From the NCBI GenBank assembly GCA_050945515.1, contig JBMNTB010000002.1:62001-126000 (forward strand): 64,000 bases of DNA, read 5' to 3'. The stretch comes from UBA1046 sp050945515. GTDB taxonomy: Bacteria; Bacillota; Clostridia; Saccharofermentanales; DTU023. Positions within the stretch are counted from its first letter, which is position 1, and each line of letters opens with the position of its first letter. The translations under genes and the position numbers were made by a program. This document shows, in pieces, positions 43,786-51,745 of this stretch. The notes below the pieces were generated by a model. It worked only from the letters and a program-made list of their open reading frames with translations, was not told where the DNA came from and ran no database searches.

Positions 43786-43865
43786 GTAGGACGTAGATTG
43801 TGCATCGGTTCTAGCTAGGATGTGTCGGATTCTGTCTTAATGGCACCGGTGCAGAATCTACCTAC
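43786..43865 (+). promoter_or_regulatory. Structured pnp leader with alternative stems
   Basis: The outer stem joins GTAG and GTAGAT (43786-43798) to ATCTACCTAC (43856-43865); an alternative inner stem GATTCTG (43828-43834) pairs with CAGAATC (43852-43858), sharing bases with the outer one. Long leader hairpins are processed in autoregulation of pnp in enterobacteria; whether this one works similarly is inference. Confidence 0.45.
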
Positions 43866-43918
43866 TACATCTTGTTGATCAATAATTTTCTGCGACATTT
43901 TGAAGAGAGGAAAATTGA

Positions 43919-46240
43919 ATGACAAAAAGAATTTTTGAATACGACTTAAATGGTCGTAAATTACTGCTGGAAACGGGAGAACTTGCTCAATTTGCTAATG
44001 GTGCTGTGTTGGTGCGTTATGGTGACACGACAATTCTGTCGACCGTAACTGCAACAGACTCACCGCGCGATGGTATCGACTACTTTCCCCTCTCCGTGGA
44101 TTATGAAGAAAAAATGTATGGGGTGGGCAAAATACCGGGTGGCTATTTAAAACGTGAAGGACGGCCATCAGAAAATGCAATCCTCATAGCACGATCCGTT
44201 GATAGACCGATTAGACCCTTATTTCCCGCTGATTTGCGTAATGATGTTGTGGTCAGCAATCTTGCTCTGTCTATCGACCATGATAATGCCCCGCAGGTGG
44301 CAGCCTTAATTGGTACTGCAGCTGCCATCATGATTTCCGACATTCCCTGGAAAGGTCCTGTAGCAGGAGTACAGGTGGGATTAGTTGAAGGTAAGATTAT
44401 TGTTAATCCCAACATGGAGCAGTCTGAAGCCAGTATCTTGGATCTTTTTATAGCAGGCACTAAAGAAAAAGTATGTATGATTGAGGCCGGAGCCTGCGAA
44501 GTTTCTGAAGAAGATATGCTGCAAGCCATCATTAAGGGTCATCAGGAGATCATTGGAATCTGTGATTTGCTGCAGACAATGCAAGATGAAATAGGCAAGG
44601 AAAAATTTGCCTATGAGCCTGTTGCTGTTCCTGAGGAAGTTATGGCAGAGAGCAGGGGATACCTTTGGGACAAGATGAGAACTGCCGTTTTGAGTCCCGA
44701 TAAAGCTGTGAGAGATCTTAACCTCAATAAATTGAAAGAAGAGCTGGAAGAATACTTGGTTTCGCTTAATGAGGATTGGGCAGTCTGGACTTCAGATGCC
44801 CTTGATGCTGTGCAAAAAGATGTTGTACGAGACTATCTGTTTAGAGAAAAGCGCAGGGTAGATGGCCGGGCATTAGATGAGATACGTCCACTCTCAGCCC
44901 AGGTAGATATAATCCCCCGAGTTCACGGCAGTGGCTTATTTGAGCGTGGGCAGACACAAGTTTTAACGATTTGCACACTGGGTACTCCATCTGATGCTCA
45001 GCGTTTGGATGGTACAACAACTCAGGATAGGAAACGATATATCCATCATTATAATTTTCCATCTTATAGTGTTGGTGAAGCCAGACCCAATCGCTCACCG
45101 GGTAGACGCGAAATCGGTCACGGTGCCTTGGCTGAACGTGCCTTATTACCAGTATTGCCGTCTGAAGAGGATTTTCCCTATTCTATTCGCAATGTTTCTG
45201 AAATTACGATGTCCAATGGCTCTACCTCACAGGGTTCAGTCTGTTCTTCGACTCTGGCATTGATGGCTGCCGGTGTTCCGATTACCAAGCCGGTGGCGGG
45301 CATATCCAGTGGCTTGATTGTAAATGAAGCGGACGAAAATGATTATCTGGTCTTTGTTGACATTCAAGGAATCGAAGACTTCTTTGGTGATATGGATTTT
45401 AAAGTAGCGGGTACCAAGGACGGTATTACAGCTATCCAAGTGGATATTAAAATTGATGGGCTTAGCTATGATATTATTCGAGACGCTCTGGAGATTACGC
45501 GACAGGGCAGACACAAGATTATTGATGAAGTAATTCTACCTACAATTTCGGAGCCCAGAGCAGAACTTTCTGAATGGGCGCCAAAAATAGAGATCATTGA
45601 CATTCCATCAGATAAAATACGTGAAGTCATTGGTTCCGGCGGTAAAGTGATTCGCCGTATAACTGAAGAGACTGACACTGAGATTGATATTGAAGAGGAT
45701 GGTCCGGTCGGACATGTGTACATATCATCTCCAAATCAACAAAATGCTGCTGAAGCTATTAAATTGATTAAGGCCATAGCGCTTGATCCTGAACCTGGTG
45801 CAGAATTTGAAGGGGTAGTAACCAGACTGATGCCCTTTGGAGCCTTCGTGGAAATCGCGCCTGGCCGAGAAGGATTGGTACATATTTCTAAGATGTCCTG
45901 GCAGCGGATTGAGCGTGTGGAGGATGCTGTAGAACCTGGACAATCAGTAAGAGTGGTTGTGACTGAGATCGATTCACAAGGCAGGCTTAATCTTTCAATG
46001 CGCGATCTGATGGAAAAACCGAAAAACACAGATTCCGATAATGAAGAAGGCGGCAGACGCCGTGACAGACGAGATAACAGCAGATCCAATGCCGGCGGCG
46101 GCAGGACTAAAAATGCTTCAGACAGAAGAACAGGTGATAGAAGAGATAGGCGTTATTCTTCTGATCGTGAAGCCGATTCCGGCCGGAAATCCTCAAGCCG
46201 CCGAGAGCGTTCAAAACCTAGAAATCAAAGAGATTTTTGA
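43919..46240 (+). CDS. pnp: Polyribonucleotide nucleotidyltransferase (PNPase)
   Basis: A 773-residue enzyme: first RNase PH domain (from residue 5), helical linker, second RNase PH domain with GQTQVLTICTLG, FPSYSVGEARPNRSPGRREIGHGALAERAL and the aspartates of DMDFKVAGTKDG, then KH (IPSDKIREVIGSGGKVIRRI) and S1 (GAEFEGVVTRLMPFGAFVEIAPGREGLVHIS). It degrades RNA phosphorolytically. After the S1 domain a 75-residue Arg/Ser/Asp/Gly-rich disordered tail follows. AGAGAGG precedes the ATG. Confidence 0.97.
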   Translation: MTKRIFEYDLNGRKLLLETGELAQFANGAVLVRYGDTTILSTVTATDSPRDGIDYFPLSVDYEEKMYGVGKIPGGYLKREGRPSENAILIARSVDRPIRPLFPADLRNDVVVSNLALSIDHDNAPQVAALIGTAAAIMISDIPWKGPVAGVQVGLVEGKIIVNPNMEQSEASILDLFIAGTKEKVCMIEAGACEVSEEDMLQAIIKGHQEIIGICDLLQTMQDEIGKEKFAYEPVAVPEEVMAESRGYLWDKMRTAVLSPDKAVRDLNLNKLKEELEEYLVSLNEDWAVWTSDALDAVQKDVVRDYLFREKRRVDGRALDEIRPLSAQVDIIPRVHGSGLFERGQTQVLTICTLGTPSDAQRLDGTTTQDRKRYIHHYNFPSYSVGEARPNRSPGRREIGHGALAERALLPVLPSEEDFPYSIRNVSEITMSNGSTSQGSVCSSTLALMAAGVPITKPVAGISSGLIVNEADENDYLVFVDIQGIEDFFGDMDFKVAGTKDGITAIQVDIKIDGLSYDIIRDALEITRQGRHKIIDEVILPTISEPRAELSEWAPKIEIIDIPSDKIREVIGSGGKVIRRITEETDTEIDIEEDGPVGHVYISSPNQQNAAEAIKLIKAIALDPEPGAEFEGVVTRLMPFGAFVEIAPGREGLVHISKMSWQRIERVEDAVEPGQSVRVVVTEIDSQGRLNLSMRDLMEKPKNTDSDNEEGGRRRDRRDNSRSNAGGGRTKNASDRRTGDRRDRRYSSDREADSGRKSSSRRERSKPRNQRDF

Positions 46241-46280
46241 GTTCTTTTGTATTTTAAATTACCAAGAATATAGTTATTGG

Positions 46281-46316
46281 CAGAGGTTGCTCCGAAACGG
46301 AAACAACCTCTGTTTT
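46281..46316 (+). terminator. Intrinsic terminator after pnp
   Basis: CAGAGGTTG (46281-46289) pairs with CAACCTCTG (46304-46312), followed by TTTTGTT. It ends pnp shortly before the convergent ABC operon. Confidence 0.85.
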
Positions 46317-46345
46317 GTTCAACAAATCGGATTCGGAGTTTTCTC

Positions 46346-47116
46346 CTATTCCCAGTCTATTTCATTATGATATAGCGCTAATACTTCATCCTTACGGAGT
46401 GACTTTTTCTCATCACCTCTGACATCAGCTACAATGCGACCGCGATTCAACATGATCAATCTACTACCATATTTAATTGCAGCATCGACATTATGCGTGA
46501 CCATGAGTGTGGTTTGTCCATGCTGTTTGACAATGCGGTCTGTCATTTCCGATACTATTTGACTGGTTGCAGGATCAAGTGCTGCCGTATGTTCATCAAG
46601 TAAAAGCAGACGCGGTTTTTTTAATGTTGCCATTAAAAGTGTCAATACCTGTCTTTGTCCGCCGGAGAGAACTCCTACCGGTGCGGAGAGTCGATTCTCC
46701 AAACCTAGGCCAAGATCTGCCAGGGCGTTCCTGAAGTTAGCTTTAGCTTGGTGAGAAACGCCGCGACGCAAAGTGATTTTTTCTCCACGCCGGGAAGCAA
46801 TTGCCAAATTTTCCTGAATGGAGAGATTTTCTGCGGTTCCGCTTTTGGGATCCTGAAAAACTCGTCCAATGTCAGCAGCCAGTTTACGTGGCGATTGTTT
46901 CAGTACATTCTGACCGCAGAATTCTATTTCTCCCTCGTCGGGACGCTCAATCCCGGCAATTAAATTCAAAAGAGTTGACTTTCCTGTGCCGTTACTGCCG
47001 AGAATAGATATAAATTCTCCCTCTTCGACATGAAAGGTCAAGTCGGTCAAAACAGCAGTTTCATTTACTGTCTGCGGGCAAAAGGTTTTTTTGACGGAAT
47101 CAAGTTTGAGCAACAT
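46346..47116 (-). CDS. ABC transporter ATPase (TrpZ-like, aromatic amino acid importer family)
   Basis: A 256-residue ATPase with Walker A (GSNGTGKST), Q-loop region (GRVFQDPKSG), signature (VLSGGQRQVLTL), Walker B (LLLLDEHTAALDP, where E follows D) and TLMVTHNV. It closes a three-gene leftward operon with a branched-chain-type permease and a PF04392-type binding protein. The trio layout resembles the streptococcal TrpXYZ importer; the substrate here is inferred, not shown. It overlaps the permease gene. Confidence 0.88.
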   Translation of the reverse strand: MLLKLDSVKKTFCPQTVNETAVLTDLTFHVEEGEFISILGSNGTGKSTLLNLIAGIERPDEGEIEFCGQNVLKQSPRKLAADIGRVFQDPKSGTAENLSIQENLAIASRRGEKITLRRGVSHQAKANFRNALADLGLGLENRLSAPVGVLSGGQRQVLTLLMATLKKPRLLLLDEHTAALDPATSQIVSEMTDRIVKQHGQTTLMVTHNVDAAIKYGSRLIMLNRGRIVADVRGDEKKSLRKDEVLALYHNEIDWE

Positions 47117-47996
47117 AAGATTTTCCCTTTCTGGAGTTATTGTCTTTGGTACGATGGCCTAACCAGAGCACGATGGCAAGTACGATCGCGGAATAGAGCT
47201 TGATATCCTGTGGATTGACACCAAGATATAGCACGGCATCAATTACGACCCGATAGATGACTGCACCGAATAGGACTGCCAGCAATGAACGTGAGAGGGA
47301 AGATGTTCCTAACAAGCGTTCACCGATAATTATCGAGGCCAGTCCGATCACTATAGTCCCAATTCCCATTCCAACATCGGCATAACCATAATTTTGTGCG
47401 AGTAGAGCACCAGCCAGTGCGATGATTCCATTAGACAGAGCATAACCAATTATCTTCATGGAATCTGTAGCGATTGCATTAGCAACCGCCATAACCTCAT
47501 TGGCACCGGTTGCCCGTAAGGCCAATCCCAATTCGCTTTTAAGAAATAGTATTAGCATCAATGTAATAATCAAAGTGACCGTAATCCCAAGAATCAGGGC
47601 TGCAATATTTCGATCGTCTATTATAGTGCGCAACTGTGAGATGACTGTTTCCTTACCCAGTAATGTTATATTCGGTGCACCAAGAACTCGCAGATTAATC
47701 GAATAAAGCCCTGTCAATATGAGTATTCCTGTCAATAAACCGGGAATTTTCATCTTTGTGTGAAGAAATCCGGCTATAATTCCGGTGATCATTCCCGCTG
47801 CCAGACTCAAAACAATTGCCAGCCAGGGAGATACTCCGGCCGCAATTGCTCTGGCAGCAACGACTGCGCCTAATGGGAATGTGCCTTCTGCGGACAAATC
47901 TGCGATGTCGAGTATGCGATACATAATATATACCCCTATCGCCATCACTGCCCAAAGAAAACCTTGAGATATTGATGAGAGGATAATGTTCAGCAT
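47100..47996 (-). CDS. ABC transporter permease of the branched-chain (BPD_transp_2) type
   Basis: A 298-residue membrane protein with about eight helices. The opening MYRILDIADLSAEGTFPLGAVVAARAIAAG and the later GAPNITLLGKET and GLASIIIGERLLGTSS segments are characteristic of permeases that pair with ABC_sub_bind lipoproteins. It lies between the binding protein gene (11 bases away) and the ATPase gene (overlapping). Confidence 0.88.
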   Translation of the reverse strand: MLNIILSSISQGFLWAVMAIGVYIMYRILDIADLSAEGTFPLGAVVAARAIAAGVSPWLAIVLSLAAGMITGIIAGFLHTKMKIPGLLTGILILTGLYSINLRVLGAPNITLLGKETVISQLRTIIDDRNIAALILGITVTLIITLMLILFLKSELGLALRATGANEVMAVANAIATDSMKIIGYALSNGIIALAGALLAQNYGYADVGMGIGTIVIGLASIIIGERLLGTSSLSRSLLAVLFGAVIYRVVIDAVLYLGVNPQDIKLYSAIVLAIVLWLGHRTKDNNSRKGKSYVAQT

Positions 47997-48007
47997 TTAT
48001 AATCTCC

Positions 48008-49063
48008 TTATGGAATTGTTATCGAATTCGGATCGATTCCGATCGCAACTGCATATTCTTGGTTAACGAATAGTTCCAGATTATCAGCAAAACCTACAGA
48101 TATCTCGGAGGCTTTCTTCTCTCCAGTCAGAATTTTCAAAGCCTGGTCAGCAGTTTGCATACCTAAGTCATAATAGCTGATACCGATAGTTGCAATACCA
48201 CCAACTTCAGCTTGATCAATAGATCCCGTGACAATAGGAATACCGGCTTCTTGTGCAATAATGCCACTTGCAGAAGCTGTACTGGCCATTGTATTGTCAG
48301 TAGGTATGTAGATGCCATCAACTTTAGTTACCAATGTTGTCATTGCCTGCTGGACATCATTTGTAGATGCGACTGTGACCGCAACCACTTTCTTGCCTGC
48401 TTTCTCAATCTGAGCTTCTGCCTCTGCCGCCTGCACAACGGAGTTAGGCTCGGCAGCGTTGTAAATCAGACCGATATTTGACATTTCTTTCAATGAGAGC
48501 AGGAGATCAATCTGGCGGCTGACAGGCGCTTGATCACTGGTACCTGTAACTTCGCGTCCGGGTTTTTCCAGTGTTTCGACTAATCCCGCATCTATTGGGT
48601 CAGTAACTGCTGTGAAGAGAACCGGAATCTTTGGCGATAAACCTACTACTGTTTGCGCTGCAGGTGTGGTAATAGCCAGAACCAAGTCGCATTCGCGCAA
48701 AAGCTTTTCCGCCATGCTCTTTAGATTGGCCTGTTCGCCGAAAGCGTTCTGCATAATTACAGAGATATTTTCGCCATCGCGATAGCCGGCTTCTGCCAGG
48801 CGGTCGATAAAGCCTGAACAAGCAGAATCAAGTGATTCGTGAGCCATGAACTGTAGGATACCGATTTTAATTATTTTGTTGTCAGTAACGGCGGCGCCAG
48901 TGCCATCTGCAGCCGTACCGGCTTGTTCCGTACCTTCATTTTGCAAGTTGATCTCTCGACTCTGATCTTGCTCTTGAGAGTACACTTTGCTCGCGGACTG
49001 GGTACAGCCGGCTAGCAATGCCAGTGTAATTAGTAAGGTAATCAGGACTAAGTGCTTTTTCAT
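48008..49063 (-). CDS. ABC_sub_bind (PF04392-type) substrate-binding lipoprotein
   Basis: A 351-residue lipoprotein started at ATG 49063, which has AGGGAGG a few bases upstream; a longer reading frame upstream runs into the terminator and is discounted. The signal ends LALLAGC. Mature features: KIGILQFMAHESLDSACSGFIDRLAEAGY, AITTPAAQTVVGL, PVLFTAVTDPIDAGLV and DGIYIPTDNTMAST, all typical of the TrpX-like family. It is the first gene behind an attenuator-like leader rich in Phe/Tyr codons, consistent with an aromatic amino acid substrate. Confidence 0.9.
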   Translation of the reverse strand: MKKHLVLITLLITLALLAGCTQSASKVYSQEQDQSREINLQNEGTEQAGTAADGTGAAVTDNKIIKIGILQFMAHESLDSACSGFIDRLAEAGYRDGENISVIMQNAFGEQANLKSMAEKLLRECDLVLAITTPAAQTVVGLSPKIPVLFTAVTDPIDAGLVETLEKPGREVTGTSDQAPVSRQIDLLLSLKEMSNIGLIYNAAEPNSVVQAAEAEAQIEKAGKKVVAVTVASTNDVQQAMTTLVTKVDGIYIPTDNTMASTASASGIIAQEAGIPIVTGSIDQAEVGGIATIGISYYDLGMQTADQALKILTGEKKASEISVGFADNLELFVNQEYAVAIGIDPNSITIP

Positions 49064-49085
49064 ATTTTCCTCCCTTGCGGAGAAT

Positions 49086-49119
49086 AAAAACCGCCCGGTC
49101 ATTTTCATTGACCGGGCGG
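49086..49119 (-). terminator. Strong terminator in the ABC operon leader
   Basis: On the minus strand CCGCCCGGTCA pairs perfectly with TGACCGGGCGG (49091-49101 and 49109-49119), an 11-bp G+C-rich stem followed by TTTTTATT. It lies 23 bases before the first codon of the binding protein, so transcription must be antiterminated for expression. Confidence 0.92.
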
Positions 49120-49133
49120 GTGATAGCTTGATC

Positions 49134-49197
49134 CCTTCCGGTCTCCCGGAAGGCTGGTTTTTAGCCACCGGGATGCTAGACGTGCGTCTGCATCCCG
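49134..49197 (-). promoter_or_regulatory. Two leader hairpins between leader peptide and terminator
   Basis: First hairpin (transcript order): CGGGATGC and AGACG (49185-49197) pair with CGTCT and GCATCCCG (49169-49182) around a CA loop with one bulged base. Second: CCTTCCGG, GAGA loop, CCGGAAGG (49134-49153). The GACCGG arm of the second hairpin can also pair with CCGGTC of the terminator. CAGACG in the first can also pair with CGTCTG at the end of the leader peptide gene. Together they form an attenuator candidate. Confidence 0.65.
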
Positions 49198-49208
49198 AGT
49201 GAACCCGA

Positions 49209-49265
49209 CTACAGACGTCGTCTCAGGTAGCAAAAAAAGTTGAAGTTGCTGGATCGTTGTCTCAT
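49209..49265 (-). CDS. 18-residue leader peptide, candidate attenuator
   Basis: On the minus strand AAAGGAGAA is followed six bases later by ATG 49265 and the peptide MRQRSSNFNFFCYLRRRL, stop TAG. Phe codons 8, 10 and 11 and Tyr 13 are clustered, and five arginines flank them. The last codons (CGT CTG) are complementary to the first downstream hairpin. This arrangement matches amino-acid-sensing attenuation: ribosome stalling would mask the peptide's end and change the downstream fold. Aromatic amino acids are the likeliest signal; arginine is possible. Not found by homology. Confidence 0.65.
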   Translation of the reverse strand: MRQRSSNFNFFCYLRRRL

Positions 49266-49291
49266 AGGGTTCTCCTTTTGTATTGCCGATT

Positions 49292-49320
49292 ATCGTACAT
49301 ATGCAAACAAAAAAGGTCAA
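49292..49320 (-). promoter_or_regulatory. Promoter of the attenuated ABC operon
   Basis: On the minus strand TTGACC (49315-49320), 17 bases, TACGAT (49292-49297). The start point would be near 49285, about 20 bases before the leader peptide ATG. Confidence 0.65.
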
Positions 49321-49465
49321 GTATTATTGGATCGAATCAACGTAATGTATAAAACTACAATCAATTTAGAAGGTAATTCAGGTGCAATTACCTATATCAA
49401 CTATCTATAATGATCCAATACTGATAAAATGGCTTCACGTAAAATTGTTCATTTGGAGGATTGTG

Positions 49466-50431
49466 ATGCAAATTAGTGCTCAGGAGCTGATAATGCGGTA
49501 CTTAGATGGTTATGCTAAGGAGTGGCCGGAGGAAGTTCGTACAGAAGAAAGAGATAGATTGGCACGCGAAATTCAGGAGCTGTATCAGACTAAGCTTGCT
49601 CAGGGAGTACATGAACTGAAAGCCATAGAAGATGTTCTCAACGAACTGGGTGATCCGCAAGAATTAGCAGCTAAAGAAGCGGGAAGAAACAAAGGTTTGC
49701 TGAGAGGAATTTACTATAAATCTTTTGTGCGCACTCTGCCTACTATTCTCTGGGCTACGACTTCTATTTACCTGATTATTGCCATAGCTTTTTTTGCCGT
49801 GACTTTAAACAGCGGTATGGAGAAAATTGTTTTCCTGAGAGAATACGATATTGTTGAAGCAACTATATACGCATCTCTAATCACATTCATTGTGTATCTG
49901 GTGATGGACAAGACGCAGATACCTATTAAGGGTCAGGGATGGACTGTAGCTGATTTAATGCCAAGCCGGACAGACAAGTATCGGATCTCCAGGGTTAAAA
50001 CTGCGATCTCTTTGGTCATCAATGCTTTTGCCATGATCTTACTGATATATCTACCGGAGCTTTTAGATCGAATTACTTCCTCTTCTACTTCTGATTTTAT
50101 TTCTGAGGTGTTGGTGCAAGCAAATCCGAACTGGCAGAGTCTGCGGCCATGGATTATGATCTTTTTTAGTGTAATAATTGTTGAATCTATCGTGCGTTTG
50201 ATACATCCCTGCTGGGATAAGTTGATATTTGCAACTAATATTGTAACGAATCTGTTGGCCTTTGGTTCAGCGGCACTCTTCTTCCTCAATGTTGTAAAAA
50301 TAACAGTTATCAAAACATATATCAGCGCCATGAATCAGAAAATATCAGCAATCACTGTAATTAGCTTATTTGCCATTGTATTGGTCCTAGACACCTGGAC
50401 TGTATATCAGAAGACTCTAAGAGATGATTAG
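49466..50431 (+). CDS. HAAS-domain membrane protein
   Basis: A 321-residue protein starting at ATG 49466 behind TTGGAGGA; an open frame continues upstream but lacks a ribosome-binding site. The N-terminal 80 residues form the helical HAAS (DUF1700-like) domain: YLDGYAKEWPEEVRTEERDRLAREI then AIEDVLNELGDPQELA. Six or so transmembrane helices follow. HAAS proteins usually pair with a PadR regulator, which is absent here; a LysR gene is convergent. Function unknown. About 130 bases upstream, 49321-49465, show no other gene. Confidence 0.72.
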   Translation: MQISAQELIMRYLDGYAKEWPEEVRTEERDRLAREIQELYQTKLAQGVHELKAIEDVLNELGDPQELAAKEAGRNKGLLRGIYYKSFVRTLPTILWATTSIYLIIAIAFFAVTLNSGMEKIVFLREYDIVEATIYASLITFIVYLVMDKTQIPIKGQGWTVADLMPSRTDKYRISRVKTAISLVINAFAMILLIYLPELLDRITSSSTSDFISEVLVQANPNWQSLRPWIMIFFSVIIVESIVRLIHPCWDKLIFATNIVTNLLAFGSAALFFLNVVKITVIKTYISAMNQKISAITVISLFAIVLVLDTWTVYQKTLRDD

Positions 50432-50476
50432 GACAGAGAGGATTAGCAATATCCGTTCAGCCCTTACCGAGATGAA

Positions 50477-51343
50477 TTATCTATAGTGCAAATAATCAAG
50501 AAACCGCTTGACTGCCAGAGAAGCGGTTTTCTTGTCCTTAAGGACAAGCCCGATGTCACGTGAAGCAGGAACATCAAGCTCCTTGATGATTATCCGATAG
50601 GGAACACGCTTCAATACTAATTGTGGCAGGACACTAATACCCAGGCCGCTTTCAACCATAGACATGATGGCGTAATCATCCCAGGTAGTGAAGAATATTT
50701 TCGGCGTCAAACCGTAACTTTCAAATATTTCAGAAATTTCAGCCTTAGGACCTTTTTCCAAGAGCAAGAAAGGATAGTCGCAGAGAGCAGCTACCGGGAC
50801 CTTGTTGAGCTCTGTCAGAGGATGTCCTTCGGGTAAAATAGCCAGATTCTTATCCTGATCGAGAAAAATGGTCTCCAGATCCGGGAGTGTGGGCAGGCGA
50901 GTGAAACCACAATCTACCGAACCGTCGGATACCCACTCGCCAATCTCGCTATAGTCTCCCAGAAATAGCTCATAGTCAATATTCGGATAGTCTTTCTGGA
51001 ATTCCTTGATGATATTTGGCAGCCAATGTGTAGCGACACTGCTCAAGGCTGCAATACGAATCAGACCGGCTTGCAGGTCGCTTAACTCATCAACTTGCAT
51101 TTGCAATTTGTTGTAGGCAGCACAGAGATTTTTAGCATAAGGCAGCAGTTGCATTCCATCTGAGGTCAGGTGAACTCCAGCTCTGCTTCGTTCCATTAGA
51201 GCAATGCCCCATTCCTTTTCCAAGTCGTTTATCATCCTGCTAATACCGGATTGTGAATAATTAAGTGCAGCAGCAGCTTTGGTAAAGCTGCCGGTTTCTA
51301 CAGTTTTAATAAAAGCCATGTATTTCAATATATTCGTATCCAT
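50477..51343 (-). CDS. LysR-family transcriptional regulator
   Basis: A 288-residue regulator with the N-terminal winged helix-turn-helix (TGSFTKAAAALNYSQSGISRMINDLEKEWG) and a C-terminal periplasmic-binding-protein-like effector domain starting at about residue 90 (GLIRIAALSSVATHWLPNIIKEF). Effector and targets are unknown; neighbouring genes (HAAS protein, tRNA, thyA operon) give no clear partner. The ATG has GAAAGGG upstream. Confidence 0.93.
   Translation of the reverse strand: MDTNILKYMAFIKTVETGSFTKAAAALNYSQSGISRMINDLEKEWGIALMERSRAGVHLTSDGMQLLPYAKNLCAAYNKLQMQVDELSDLQAGLIRIAALSSVATHWLPNIIKEFQKDYPNIDYELFLGDYSEIGEWVSDGSVDCGFTRLPTLPDLETIFLDQDKNLAILPEGHPLTELNKVPVAALCDYPFLLLEKGPKAEISEIFESYGLTPKIFFTTWDDYAIMSMVESGLGISVLPQLVLKRVPYRIIIKELDVPASRDIGLVLKDKKTASLAVKRFLDYLHYR
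50498..50534 (+). terminator. Terminator for the HAAS gene inside the LysR coding end
   Basis: AAGAAACCGCTT (50498-50509) pairs with AAGCGGTTTTCTT (50521-50533) with one extra T. The stem is read out of the HAAS gene and lies within the last codons of the convergent lysR-type gene. Confidence 0.65.
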
Positions 51344-51367
51344 TAGAAAACCCTTTCATCTGTAATC

Positions 51368-51384
51368 ATCATACATTACATGAT
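51368..51384. promoter_or_regulatory. Palindrome upstream of the LysR gene
   Basis: ATCAT, seven bases, ATGAT lies 25 bases before the LysR start and contains the T-N11-A pattern of LysR-type operators, suggesting autoregulation. Confidence 0.4.
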
Positions 51385-51509
51385 AAACATTCGCTATTGT
51401 AATTACTAATAATATTCTATAATAAATTTAACTACATTAGAAATTATGACGGGGAGATTATCAATCTTTAAGAGAAACAGACACCGCAACTGCATAAAAA
51501 AAAGCAAAA

Positions 51510-51545
51510 ATGCCCTTGTAAAACTGCAATTTCCTCCAAGGGCAT
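51510..51545 (-). terminator. Terminator after tRNA-Pro
   Basis: On the minus strand ATGCCCTTG pairs with CAAGGGCAT (51537-51545 and 51510-51518), followed by TTTTGC and a longer T-run a few bases on. Located just after the tRNA 3' end. Confidence 0.85.
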
Positions 51546-51551
51546 TTTGCT

Positions 51552-51627
51552 TGGTCGGAGTGACAAGACTTGAACTTGCGACCTCTTGGTCCCGAACCAA
51601 GCGCTCTACCACCTGAGCCACACCCCG
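51552..51627 (-). tRNA. tRNA-Pro (anticodon CGG)
   Basis: Minus strand, 76 nt with encoded CCA. Acceptor CGGGGTG pairs with CACTCCG (one G-T), D-loop GGCTCAGGTGGTAGAGC, anticodon stem CTTGG/CCAAG around TTCGGGA (anticodon CGG), T loop GTTCAAGTC. Confidence 0.96.
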
Positions 51628-51638
51628 ATTTCTATGGA

Positions 51639-51667
51639 ATTGTACTGTTTTAAGAGCATTCTGTCAA
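51639..51667 (-). promoter_or_regulatory. Promoter for tRNA-Pro
   Basis: On the minus strand TTGACA (51662-51667), 17 bases, TACAAT (51639-51644), about 11 bases before the tRNA. The G+C-rich 51668-51745 stretch beyond it, downstream of the DHFR-fusion stop, holds imperfect CCGG-rich repeats with no clear terminator. Confidence 0.85.
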
Positions 51668-51745
51668 TCAACCGAACCGCCCGGCGTAAGTTCCGGTCCG
51701 GTTAAGCGCCCGGTGTATCCCGGCATTTATTAAGATACGGTGGAA

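Noticed and set aside
49086..49300. T-box riboswitch in the ABC leader
   Set aside because: The T-box antiterminator motif (AGGGTGGNACCGCG type) and stem I landmarks are absent.
49105..49320. 71-codon minus-strand frame over the ABC leader
   Set aside because: It lacks a good ribosome-binding site, runs through the promoter and hairpins, and overlaps in another frame the better supported 18-codon leader peptide.
51668..51745. CCGG-rich repeats downstream of the DHFR fusion as a terminator
   Set aside because: The repeats do not form a clean stem and there is no T-run; left unassigned.
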